Below, one piece after another: positions 1 to 6,214 of a DNA stretch of 9,372 nt. The notes below the pieces were generated by a model that was given only the letters and a program-made list of their open reading frames with translations, was not told the origin of the DNA and did no database searches. The DNA lies in the NCBI GenBank assembly GCA_965660195.1, contig CBFHZM010000068.1:1-9372 (forward strand), written 5' to 3'. Source of the DNA: JAYODZ01 sp965660195 (GTDB lineage: Bacteria; Pseudomonadota; Alphaproteobacteria; RS24). Position numbers and translations under genes: made by a program. Within the stretch, counting starts at the first letter, position 1. Each line of letters begins with the position of its first letter.

Positions 1-149
1 TCCGAGGGGTGGAGTGTGTCTAATTCATACAAAATCTGTGGCACGCTCTCGGTTTCAACAAGAGCCGCGAAATGCCGGAGTTCTTCGACATTGAACACAT
101 CCCCGTCGATCAACTCGATATCCGATTTCGGTTCTAAGCTCTGGCTCAC
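1..149 (-). CDS. Unidentified protein, N-terminal fragment (runs off left edge)
   Basis: The minus strand is open from a TAG just upstream of 149 down to the window edge. The likely start is the GTG at 147-149, because an AGAAAGG Shine-Dalgarno sequence (minus strand, 158-164) lies 8 bases upstream and no ATG is available in frame. About 49 residues are visible. They are acidic and look like a real globular protein, with stretches such as DIELIDGDVF and ILYELDTLHPS. The last part resembles the helical N-terminal domain of MgtE magnesium channels (LHPxD/E followed by an Ala/Leu helix), but that is a guess from a few residues. The plus-strand ORF over the same bases is rich in Ser and Arg and looks like a shadow. 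The gene is divergent from the MAPEG operon. Confidence 0.5.
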   Translation of the reverse strand, partial: MSQSLEPKSDIELIDGDVFNVEELRHFAALVETESVPQILYELDTLHPS

Positions 150-180
150 CCGATTTGCCTTTCTTGCAAGCTCAAAATCT

Positions 181-197
181 GCGCTGGTTGCCAGCGC
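181..197. repeat. 7-bp perfect hairpin in the divergent leader region
   Basis: GCGCTGG (181-187) and CCAGCGC (191-197) are perfectly complementary across a 3-base loop. The hairpin lies between the start of the left-edge minus gene and the MAPEG operon. Read on the minus strand it is followed by AGATTTTG, a poor U-tract, so it is not a convincing terminator. It would instead be part of the 5' leader of the minus gene if transcription begins upstream of 197. Its role is unknown. Confidence 0.45.
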
Positions 198-271
198 CTA
201 AATACAGCGTTCCCATGCCCATCTAATTCATATACCTTTATGTCACAGTTGAAGAACTAATGGGAGTTTTT

Positions 272-649
272 ATGCTTGATTTAATAGTCTATGCCATGAT
301 TTTAACCCTTGTCCAAGCGGTCCTGCCGAACATGTTGGGGGCCCTGTCAGGCAAGTTATCTTTGCCGTATTTACTATCCGCACGCGACGAGCAAATTCAG
401 CCGGCCACTTATGGAGCGCGCGCCAAACGCGCCTTTGCCAACTTACAAGAAAGCCTAACAGTATTTTTCACCTTGGCGATTTTGGCCATTATTTTAGAGA
501 AGGATGCATCGCAATATGCAAGCCTATGGCTGATCAGTCGGGTTGTTTATGTGCCAGCCTATATCATCGACATCCCATATACGCGCACGCTGGTTTGGGT
601 GGTGAGTTTGGTATGCCTGATTTTGATGGCAATGGCGGTGGTAGCGTAA
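272..649 (+). CDS. MAPEG-family membrane protein
   Basis: This 125-residue integral membrane protein belongs to the MAPEG family (membrane-associated proteins in eicosanoid and glutathione metabolism). The family signature is visible in the middle: an Arg-Ala-x-x-Ala-x-x-Asn-x-x-Glu helix start (RAKRAFANLQESLTVF). Later comes the typical SRVVYVPAYIIDIPYTR segment leading into the last membrane helix. Four hydrophobic segments fit the four-helix fold. Bacterial members are often annotated only as MAPEG; some bind glutathione, but activity cannot be assumed here. I chose the ATG at 272 because GGGAG (262-266) lies 5 bases before it; the ATG at 260 overlaps that Shine-Dalgarno. It is the first gene of a plus-strand run, 36 bases before the YeeE/YedE pair, which suggests co-transcription. 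Confidence 0.87.
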   Translation: MLDLIVYAMILTLVQAVLPNMLGALSGKLSLPYLLSARDEQIQPATYGARAKRAFANLQESLTVFFTLAILAIILEKDASQYASLWLISRVVYVPAYIIDIPYTRTLVWVVSLVCLILMAMAVVA

Positions 650-685
650 AGCCGCCGCATATCTGTTTTTAGTTATGAGGGAAAA

Positions 686-1141
686 ATGCTTATTGATTGG
701 ACCAATTTTACGCCGCTGAGTTCGGCATTAGGAGGCGCACTGATCGGCCTGGCTGCACTTCTTTTATATTTGTTCAACGGTCGTATTATGGGAGCCTCCG
801 GCATTCTTGGGCAAGCACTTGCGGAACTCATTCAGCCTGTTGAGGGTAATCGCCTCGGTTGGCGGGTCGTCTTTCTGTTGAGCATGCTCGCTGGTCCCGC
901 ACTATATCTATTTTTGACAGGCCAAGAAGTTGCCCGCATGCAAGCCGCCAGTTCGCCCGCCATGCTGGCGCTTGCAGGGCTAATTGTCGGGTTGGGTACC
1001 GGCCTTGGGTCTGGATGCACATCAGGCCATGGCATTTGTGGGTTGGCTCGGTTTTCTAAACGCTCGCTAGCAGCGGTGCTGGTGTTTATGGCATTCGGCT
1101 TTTTAACCGTTTACGCCGCACGTGTCTTGGGGGGTCAATAA
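686..1141 (+). CDS. YeeE/YedE family membrane protein, first half (sulfur transport)
   Basis: This 151-residue hydrophobic protein corresponds to the N-terminal half of YeeE/YedE (DUF395) transporters. Characterised full-length relatives carry thiosulfate across the inner membrane. The diagnostic segment is a glycine-rich motif with two cysteines, GSGCTSGHGICGLAR, at about residues 108-122 (Cys111 and Cys118). An earlier segment, GRIMGASGILG, is also typical. Family cysteines are thought to hand the sulfur compound through the pore. GAGGG (677-681) is 4 bases before the ATG. The stop codon TAA shares its last A with the ATG of the next gene (TAATG), so the two halves are probably translationally coupled and assemble together, as in the PmpA/PmpB-type pairs of proteobacteria. 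The actual substrate is not shown by the sequence. Confidence 0.9.
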   Translation: MLIDWTNFTPLSSALGGALIGLAALLLYLFNGRIMGASGILGQALAELIQPVEGNRLGWRVVFLLSMLAGPALYLFLTGQEVARMQAASSPAMLALAGLIVGLGTGLGSGCTSGHGICGLARFSKRSLAAVLVFMAFGFLTVYAARVLGGQ

Positions 1142-1554
1142 TGTCGTTGCTTCTCTCTCTCATTACGGGCGCATTGTTCGGCCTTGGTCTCGCCATCGCT
1201 GGCATGCTGAACCCCACCAAAGTCGTGGCGTTTCTCGATATTACTGGCAATTGGGACCCCTCTTTAGCCTTCGTGATGAGCGCCGGATTGGTCGTGAACC
1301 TAATCGGTTGGCAAATTGCTAAGCGCCGCACGCAACCTATCTTTGAGAGCCATTTCCACCTGCCCCAAACCAGCCAAATTGATCGTCGCCTGTTGATTGG
1401 ATCAGCGCTGTTCGGTATTGGCTGGGGCTTAGCGGGTCTGTGCCCAGGGCCGGCCATCACCAGCCTCGCCTTCATGGATAGTGACGCGGCTATCTTCTTC
1501 ATTGCCATGGCAGCTGGACTTTTGATGTCGCGGCGTATCTTCATAAAAAGCTAA
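1141..1554 (+). CDS. YeeE/YedE family membrane protein, second half (sulfur transport)
   Basis: This 137-residue membrane protein forms the C-terminal half of a split YeeE/YedE transporter. It opens with the family motif LFGLGLAIAGMLNPTKVVAF, followed by LDITGNWDPSLAFVM. Near residues 95-105 it has GWGLAGLCPGPA, whose cysteine (Cys101) is the conserved one of this half. The start overlaps the preceding stop by one base. A G-run at 1129-1134, 6 bases upstream and inside the preceding gene, can act as its ribosome binding site. It ends 18 bases before the flavin monooxygenase gene. It presumably functions only together with the upstream half. Confidence 0.9.
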   Translation: MSLLLSLITGALFGLGLAIAGMLNPTKVVAFLDITGNWDPSLAFVMSAGLVVNLIGWQIAKRRTQPIFESHFHLPQTSQIDRRLLIGSALFGIGWGLAGLCPGPAITSLAFMDSDAAIFFIAMAAGLLMSRRIFIKS

Positions 1555-1572
1555 CAACGACGAGGGTTAATT

Positions 1573-3072
1573 ATGACACATGGCAACTGGGCACAAGCGG
1601 GCGAACAACCTCGCATCGCCATTATTGGGGCTGGCATGTCTGGAATTGCCGCCGTCGTAAAATTGCGGAAGGCTGGCTATTCCGACATCACCGTATTTGA
1701 AAAAGCCGGTGAAGTCGGCGGCACTTGGCGTGAAAATAAATATCCCGGCCTGTCATGCGATGTCGAGTCACATTGGTATAGCTTCACCTTTAACCCCAAC
1801 CCGAACTGGTCCCATCGCTTTGCCTACGGTCCCGAAATTCAGGACTATATGGTTGCCACAGCCGATAAATTCGATATGCGCCGCATAACACGGTTCAATC
1901 AAGAAGTTGTCGATCTTACCTATGAAGAACCAGAATGGAAGCTGACGACCAAGCAAGGTAGCGAAACATTTGACGTCATTATTTCGGCGACAGGTGTTCT
2001 GCATAAGCCCGCCTACCCGACCATCAAAGGGTTAAAGTCTTTCGCTGGCACTTGTTTTCACACCGCGCGGTGGGACACGAACACAGATTTACGTGATAAG
2101 CGCGTCGGCATCATCGGCACCGGATCGACATCAGCGCAAATTGTCGGCGCCATCACCCGTAATGTTAAGCACATGACAGTCTTCCAGCGTACAGCGCAGT
2201 GGATAGCCCCTCTACCCCAACGCAAGTATGGGGCTTGGGAAAAGGCCCTATTCCGCACCTTTCCCTTTCTCCTCAAGTTCAGCTACTACTGGAAATATTT
2301 AATGTTCCGGCTCGTTTTTGCCCCTGCCACGGTGGGCAATAAGCTGCTGCAAAATATCATTAGCTCGATTTGTCTTAAACACCTCGAAAAAGGCGTTCTG
2401 GACCCCGCGCTTCGTCAGAAGCTTACCCCATCCTACCAAGCCTTGTGCAAACGTTTAATTTTTTGCTCAGATTTCTACCCCGCCATCAGTAGCGCAAATG
2501 CGACACTTGTCACTGAGGCCATTGATAAAGTCACAGCCAAAGGGGTCGTGACAAAAGACGGCGTTGAGCATGAACTCGATGTCTTAATTTTGGCAACGGG
2601 CTTTGATAGCTCAGCTTTTATCTTGCCGACCAAGGTCACAGGGCGCAACGGGACGGACCTCGCAGCGGTTTGGGGACGAGCGCCACGGGCACATCGCGGT
2701 GTTGGCTTACCCGATTTTCCTAATTTCTGGATGCTAGAAGGCCCCACCAGTCCGATAGGCAATTTGTCCCTGATCATGATTTCCGAGCATCAGGTCGACT
2801 ACATCATTTCCTTGCTCGAAGAAATGCGCCGCCTGCGGCTGAGCTATATCGTTCCCTCGCAAAAGGCGTATGAAGATTATAATGCCGATATGTCCCAGCA
2901 AATTAAGAAAACGATCTGGGTAACGGGCGGATGTGACAGCTGGTATATCGATGCCTCGGGGCAACCCAATCTTTATGCCTATCCGCCGACGACCTACCTT
3001 AAAGATATGTACAAGCTTGATCTCGCAGAGTTTGAATTTGGGCCGCTAAGTAATACACTCGCCGCAGAGTAA
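1573..3072 (+). CDS. Baeyer-Villiger-type flavin-containing monooxygenase
   Basis: This 499-residue class B flavoprotein monooxygenase uses FAD, NADPH and O2 to insert one oxygen into a carbonyl, sulfur or nitrogen compound. The FAD Rossmann motif GAGMSG is at residues 19-24, and the family segment EVGGTWRENKYPGL follows at 47-60. The BVMO fingerprint FxGxxxHxxxW(D) is complete at 157-168 (F157, G159, H163, W167, D168). The NADPH motif GTGSTS is at 182-187, with Ser where Gly or Ala is usual at the sixth place. A second ATG motif (LILATGFD) and a C-terminal GNLSLI plus SWY segment also fit. The length is slightly shorter than many type I BVMOs but complete. GAGGG (1562-1566) sits 6 bases before the ATG. 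It is the last clear member of the MAPEG/YeeE/YedE run. The substrate is unknown; an organosulfur compound is only an inference from the neighbours. Confidence 0.9.
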   Translation: MTHGNWAQAGEQPRIAIIGAGMSGIAAVVKLRKAGYSDITVFEKAGEVGGTWRENKYPGLSCDVESHWYSFTFNPNPNWSHRFAYGPEIQDYMVATADKFDMRRITRFNQEVVDLTYEEPEWKLTTKQGSETFDVIISATGVLHKPAYPTIKGLKSFAGTCFHTARWDTNTDLRDKRVGIIGTGSTSAQIVGAITRNVKHMTVFQRTAQWIAPLPQRKYGAWEKALFRTFPFLLKFSYYWKYLMFRLVFAPATVGNKLLQNIISSICLKHLEKGVLDPALRQKLTPSYQALCKRLIFCSDFYPAISSANATLVTEAIDKVTAKGVVTKDGVEHELDVLILATGFDSSAFILPTKVTGRNGTDLAAVWGRAPRAHRGVGLPDFPNFWMLEGPTSPIGNLSLIMISEHQVDYIISLLEEMRRLRLSYIVPSQKAYEDYNADMSQQIKKTIWVTGGCDSWYIDASGQPNLYAYPPTTYLKDMYKLDLAEFEFGPLSNTLAAE

Positions 3073-3112
3073 AGTTAAAGACAAAAACTGGTCTACATCC
3101 TGCGTTTTCTTT

Positions 3113-3118
3113 AGGGAG
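3113..3118 (+). promoter_or_regulatory. Shine-Dalgarno AGGGAG for the PiT gene, pointing to a start upstream of 3214
   Basis: AGGGAG is a strong ribosome binding site, with 8 bases to the in-frame ATT at 3127 and 3 bases to an out-of-frame ATG at 3122. That ATG opens a 17-codon frame closed by TAA at 3173-3175. No comparable site precedes the TTG at 3214. The site therefore argues that PiT translation starts here, through a rare ATT start, a frameshift, or reinitiation after the short frame. Confidence 0.55.
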
Positions 3119-3213
3119 TATATGTTATTTCTACCACACCAAAGAATGCCAATCATCGCTATGTTAATGATCTAAGACGCCTCGAATTCTCGCAAAGCCA
3201 ATCGCGCGCCGTC

Positions 3214-4620
3214 TTGGCACCATTTTTACCGCTTGCCATCGCCGCTGTTTTTCTCGCGATTGTCGCCTTTGTCGTTGGGACCTTTATCTCCGACTCGTAT
3301 GGCAACACGCTCATCCTCGTGGTCGCAGCCATCATCGGCGGCTATATGGCGCTTAATATTGGCGCCAATGATGTTGCCAATAATATGGGACCAGCGGTTG
3401 GCGGTAAGGTCATCACGGTCTTGACCGCAGTTTTGATTGCCGCCGTGTTTGAAAGCGCTGGCGCTCTATTGGCTGGCGGTGATGTCGTGAATACCATAGC
3501 CAAAGGCATTATTGTGCCGGACGAGAATCTTGGGGTCGTCAATTTTCGGCTGTTAATGTTGAGCGCGCTTTTTGCCGCCGCTTTATGGATTAATTTGGCT
3601 ACATATCTGAACGCGCCCGTTTCAACGACGCATTCCATTGTTGGTGGTGTTCTGGGCGCCGGTGTTGCCGCCAGCGGAGTTGCCGCGGTCAACTGGTCGA
3701 TGATGAGCTCGATCGCCGCCAGCTGGGTGATTTCGCCAGCGCTCGGGGCTCTCATCGCAGCTAGCCTGCTGTTTGCTATTAAGTCCCTTATTGTCAACAC
3801 ACCTGATCGCTTACAGAGCGCGCGGCGCTGGATGCCCGTTCTCTACGCCCTAATGGCCGCAGCCTTTGTCGCCTATATGTCCACGAAAGGCATCAAGCGC
3901 CTCGTCAAACTCGATCTGAATGCCATAATCGTTATTTCGCTTATCGCAGGCTTTTTAACCTATCTGCTTGCGAGGCCGTTTCTTGCGCACCGCATTGAAA
4001 GCTTAACCGATGCCAAAAAAGACATCTATCGCCTGTTTAACCTCCCCTTAATTATTGGGGTGGCTTTACTCTCCTTCGCCCATGGCGCCAATGATGTTGC
4101 CAACGCGATCGGCCCCTTAGCCGCAATCGTGTCGACGCTCGAGAGCGATGCCGGCGTAGCCAGCAAGGCGCATGTTCCGCTATGGGTAATGACGGTCGGA
4201 GCGCTGGGCATTTCGTTTGGCCTATTACTGTTTGGCCCGCGCCTCATCGGAACGGTGGGTAAAAAAATCACGCGCCTTAATGCACCGCGCGCTTATTGCG
4301 TCGCCTTATCCTCGGCAATCACGGTCTTGCTGGCAACCTCGCTCGCCCTGCCCGTCAGCTCCACCCATATCGCTATTGGCGCGATTTTCGGCGTCGGATT
4401 TTTACGTGAGGTGTTAGAAAATCCAGACAAGCCAAAGCGTCGTCCTGGGCACAAATTAAACCGCACGGCGCAGGAGGCCTTTGACAGCTTGATTGTGCGT
4501 TCGCGGCGACGCTTAGTGCGTCGGCAATTTGCTTATTCGATTGTGGCTGCCTGGGTTATTACCGTGCCTGCGTCAGCTCTTTTGGCAGCCGGTCTTTACT
4601 ACGCCCTGCAGCTTCTATAA
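3214..4620 (+). CDS. PiT-family inorganic phosphate transporter
   Basis: This multi-pass inner-membrane protein takes up inorganic phosphate driven by an ion gradient. The two halves of the PiT fold are each marked by a GANDVAN signature (residues 50-56 and 291-297 counted from the TTG at 3214). Each is followed further on by PVSTTH or PVSSTH motifs. The C-terminal half carries the cytoplasmic loop (residues about 405-440) and a final helix. The TTG at 3214 is a conservative start. The frame is open back to 3115 and upstream codons encode NHRYVNDLRRLEF, which resembles the soluble N-terminus of alphaproteobacterial PiT proteins, so the real protein is probably about 29 residues longer. The only near-start codon in frame upstream is ATT at 3127, well placed after AGGGAG (3113-3118). 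The ATG at 3122 is out of frame. The 3' end overlaps the convergent NUDIX gene by 62 bases. No phoU-like partner is present. Confidence 0.92.
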   Translation: MAPFLPLAIAAVFLAIVAFVVGTFISDSYGNTLILVVAAIIGGYMALNIGANDVANNMGPAVGGKVITVLTAVLIAAVFESAGALLAGGDVVNTIAKGIIVPDENLGVVNFRLLMLSALFAAALWINLATYLNAPVSTTHSIVGGVLGAGVAASGVAAVNWSMMSSIAASWVISPALGALIAASLLFAIKSLIVNTPDRLQSARRWMPVLYALMAAAFVAYMSTKGIKRLVKLDLNAIIVISLIAGFLTYLLARPFLAHRIESLTDAKKDIYRLFNLPLIIGVALLSFAHGANDVANAIGPLAAIVSTLESDAGVASKAHVPLWVMTVGALGISFGLLLFGPRLIGTVGKKITRLNAPRAYCVALSSAITVLLATSLALPVSSTHIAIGAIFGVGFLREVLENPDKPKRRPGHKLNRTAQEAFDSLIVRSRRRLVRRQFAYSIVAAWVITVPASALLAAGLYYALQLL

Positions 4621-5026
4621 GCCAAGGTTGCAGTGCCTTAAAGCGATTGAGCAGATCGAGAAAATCATGTCGGTGGACGACATTAGTTGCATTGTCAAGC
4701 AATGCCCAATGCCGTTGACGCCTATCGTCTTCCGGCCACGCTTCATATTGCTCCGTGACCAATAACGGATAGTAGGTTACGGGAACAAATTTCATTTCCC
4801 CTTTTTCGCTCTTACTAATCGGTATGGTAAATGGAAACTGCTCTATCAGCTTGCCCTTCACGCCCGCTTCCTCAAAGCCCTCGCGATGCGCCGCGTCGAG
4901 CGGGCTCTCACCTTTACGCACATTGCCTTTGGGAAGTATCCAGCGCCCGCGCGCCATCGACGTTACGAACAAAACGGCTATCGCATTTTTTCGCGTCACA
5001 TAAGGAATAAGACCAACTTTTCGCAC
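4559..5026 (-). CDS. NUDIX hydrolase (diphosphoinositol-polyphosphate-phosphohydrolase-like)
   Basis: This 155-residue hydrolase of nucleoside diphosphates linked to another moiety is probably cytosolic and Mg-dependent. The Nudix box is at residues 34-56: G34, E40, R48, E49, E52, E53, G55 and V56. Residue 50, normally a bulky hydrophobic, is glycine. The lead-in GRWILPKGNVRKGES and the later RRQRHWALLDNA segment match the small DIPP-like/MutT group found in alphaproteobacteria; the real substrate (dinucleoside polyphosphate, inositol pyrophosphate or other) cannot be told. Translation starts at GTG (5024-5026), 4 bases after GAGGG on the minus strand (5031-5035). The last 20 codons lie antisense to the 3' end of the PiT gene. 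It is divergent from the crotonase gene across a 123-base gap. Confidence 0.88.
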   Translation of the reverse strand: MRKVGLIPYVTRKNAIAVLFVTSMARGRWILPKGNVRKGESPLDAAHREGFEEAGVKGKLIEQFPFTIPISKSEKGEMKFVPVTYYPLLVTEQYEAWPEDDRRQRHWALLDNATNVVHRHDFLDLLNRFKALQPWLIEAAGRSKDRLPKELTQAR

Positions 5027-5110
5027 ACTACCCTCAGCTAGATAAACAGCTTCTTACGCTAGCCGATTCGACTTCCCATCTCCATGCTGAGCCTTGCCAG
5101 TGAGCCGCGT

Positions 5111-5116
5111 TATGAT
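5111..5116 (+). promoter_or_regulatory. Possible -10 box for the crotonase gene
   Basis: TATGAT matches the -10 consensus at five of six positions and lies 34 bases before the ATG at 5150, in the short divergent gap between the NUDIX and crotonase genes. No clear -35 hexamer is spaced correctly: TTGCCA at 5094-5099 is too close. This is weak evidence. Confidence 0.25.
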
Positions 5117-5149
5117 TAAGCTAAAATTTAAAATAGAAAAGGACAAAAA

Positions 5150-5944
5150 ATGTCATTGGTTCAATACGCCGTTAATGGAAGCGTTTGTCGCCTCACCCTG
5201 AACAATCCAGAGCGGCGCAACGCACTTTCGAGCCGCATGATCGCAGACCTGCATGCCGCTATCGAACGCGCTTCACATGATAAAGACTGCCGTGTCGTTA
5301 TTCTCAGCGCCGCGGGGCGTGTGTTTTCCGCTGGCCATGATTTAGCTGAAACGCGTCGCGCCGATGGCGAGAGTGAGATCGACTGGAATGCCCGTATTGA
5401 TAGACTTCTCGCCGACTGCGCCGAGATGATGAAAGCTATTATCAACGCGCCGAAACCTGTGATTGCAGAAATAGCCGGCATCGCTACCGCCGCAGGATGC
5501 CAGTTGGTTTCGGTCTGTGACCTTGCCATTGCAGCTGAGGAGGCACAGTTCTGTACGCCTGGGGTGAATATTGGTATTTTTTGCACGACACCCTTGGTCG
5601 GTATTGGGCGTAATATCAGTCGCAAGCATGCCATGGAGATGGCACTCACGGGTGATATGTTTTCCGCCGCCGATGCTGTCCGCTTTGGCCTGATCAACAA
5701 GGCTGTCCCAGCAGCAGATCTCGCCGCAGCGACGCAAGACATGGCAACTAAAATTGCGCATCGCTCGGCGCAAGGTATCCGCGCTGGCAAGCAAGCCTTT
5801 TACCGACAAATAGACATGGATCTAAACGCTGCCTTTGCCTATGCCAGCCAAGAAATGCGTTGTACCATAACCGCCAAGGGCGATGCCGAAGAGGGCGTCG
5901 CCGCCTTTCTCGAAAAACGCGCCCCGTCTTGGGGCGACGCGTAA
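5150..5944 (+). CDS. Crotonase-fold enoyl-CoA hydratase/isomerase, ECHDC3-like
   Basis: This 264-residue crotonase superfamily protein binds acyl-CoA thioesters. The N-terminal strand motif LNNPERRNALSS (about 17-28), the oxyanion-hole segment RVFSAGHDL (57-65) and the central AGIATAAGCQLVSVCDLA (109-126) are all clear. So is a C-terminal helical domain. The segment CTPGVNIGIFCTTP (135-148) is characteristic of the ECHDC3 group. Both glutamates used by classical enoyl-CoA hydratase are missing: the Glu144 position is Gln118 and the Glu164 position is Gly138. Ordinary hydration of 2-enoyl-CoA is therefore doubtful. Its reaction is unknown; thioester hydrolysis, isomerisation or a non-catalytic role are possible. 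AAGGA (5139-5143) is 6 bases before the ATG. It stands alone, with no other beta-oxidation gene beside it. Confidence 0.9.
   Translation: MSLVQYAVNGSVCRLTLNNPERRNALSSRMIADLHAAIERASHDKDCRVVILSAAGRVFSAGHDLAETRRADGESEIDWNARIDRLLADCAEMMKAIINAPKPVIAEIAGIATAAGCQLVSVCDLAIAAEEAQFCTPGVNIGIFCTTPLVGIGRNISRKHAMEMALTGDMFSAADAVRFGLINKAVPAADLAAATQDMATKIAHRSAQGIRAGKQAFYRQIDMDLNAAFAYASQEMRCTITAKGDAEEGVAAFLEKRAPSWGDA
5913..5936 (-). terminator. Possible intrinsic terminator for the tRNA-Leu transcript
   Basis: Read on the minus strand, CGCCCC and GGGGCG (5936-5931 and 5925-5920) form a 6-bp G+C-rich stem with a 5-base loop. After two bases comes a run of five T (5917-5913). It lies about 120 bases downstream of the tRNA 3' end and inside the 3' end of the convergent crotonase gene, where the bases also encode protein. 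The T run is short, so this is only a candidate. Confidence 0.35.
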
Positions 5945-6001
5945 GAGACGCGAGATGTTTGGAAATCAGACGTCGCACGCTACACTATCGCGCTCACTGC
6001 A

Positions 6002-6051
6002 CTGATCGTGGCCTAATTTGTTATAGCTTTCTTGCTATCTTTATCGATCAG
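6002..6051. repeat. Nested inverted repeat between crotonase gene and tRNA-Leu
   Basis: An outer pair CTGATCG (6002-6008) and CGATCAG (6045-6051) is perfect over 7 bp. It encloses a smaller hairpin, ATAGC (6023-6027) with GCTAT (6034-6038) around a 6-base loop. The element begins 3 bases beyond the CCA end of the tRNA, so it would be in the 3' trailer of the tRNA precursor, or in the 3' untranslated region of the crotonase mRNA on the other strand. A processing signal or a weak convergent terminator are both possible. Confidence 0.4.
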
Positions 6052-6054
6052 AGA

Positions 6055-6141
6055 TGGTGCGGTCGAGAAGACTCGAACTTCCACGGGTGTTACCCCACAG
6101 CGACCTCAACGCTGCGCGTCTACCAATTCCGCCACGACCGC
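6055..6141 (-). tRNA. tRNA-Leu (anticodon GAG)
   Basis: The minus strand folds as a class II tRNA. The acceptor stem GCGGTCG (6141-6135) pairs with CGACCGC (6065-6059), followed by discriminator A and an encoded CCA (6057-6055). The D-arm begins TGGCGGAATTGGTAGACGC, the standard leucine form. The anticodon stem CAGCG/CGCTG holds the loop TTGAGGT, giving anticodon GAG (6107-6105), which reads CUC and CUU codons. A long variable arm (GGG-TAACA-CCC) and a T-arm with the TTCGAGT loop complete it. The gene length of 87 with CCA is normal for tRNA-Leu. It lies 73 bases downstream of cysH on the same strand. Confidence 0.95.
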
Positions 6142-6214
6142 ACGTAACGCTGCTCGGATGTAGCAAAATAGCCGCCACAACACAAGCAAAACCATGGGCT
6201 ATATCGAGGCAAAA

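Noticed and set aside
16..201. Small plus-strand frame at the left edge
   Set aside because: Ser-rich translation without a ribosome binding site; the minus frame over these bases looks more like a protein.
19..232. 11-base direct repeat TCTAATTCATA at 19-29 and 222-232
   Set aside because: Short, AT-rich and only two copies with unequal flanks; easily chance in a window of this size and not flanking a mobile element.
1086..1544. Minus-strand open frame of 152 codons opposite the YeeE/YedE second half
   Set aside because: Composition is full of Arg, Pro and Met with no motif, and the plus strand carries conserved transporter motifs across the same bases.
3358..3369. 12-base palindrome ATTGGCGCCAAT within the PiT gene
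   Set aside because: It lies in conserved codons for the GAND motif; the protein sequence explains it.
3342..3800. Minus-strand open frame of 152 codons opposite the PiT gene
   Set aside because: Low-complexity Ala/Thr/Pro translation, an antisense mirror of membrane helices; PiT signatures lie on the plus strand.
5161..5790. Long minus-strand open frame (209 codons) opposite the crotonase gene
   Set aside because: It is a shadow: rich in Ala, Ser and Arg, no recognisable fold, no ribosome binding site, and the plus strand encodes a clear crotonase.
5342..5809. A second minus-strand frame opposite the crotonase gene
   Set aside because: No family features, and it overlaps another shadow frame on the same strand.
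5860..6147. Plus-strand frame running through the tRNA-Leu region
   Set aside because: It reads through the reverse complement of a tRNA gene and through the end of the crotonase gene in another frame.
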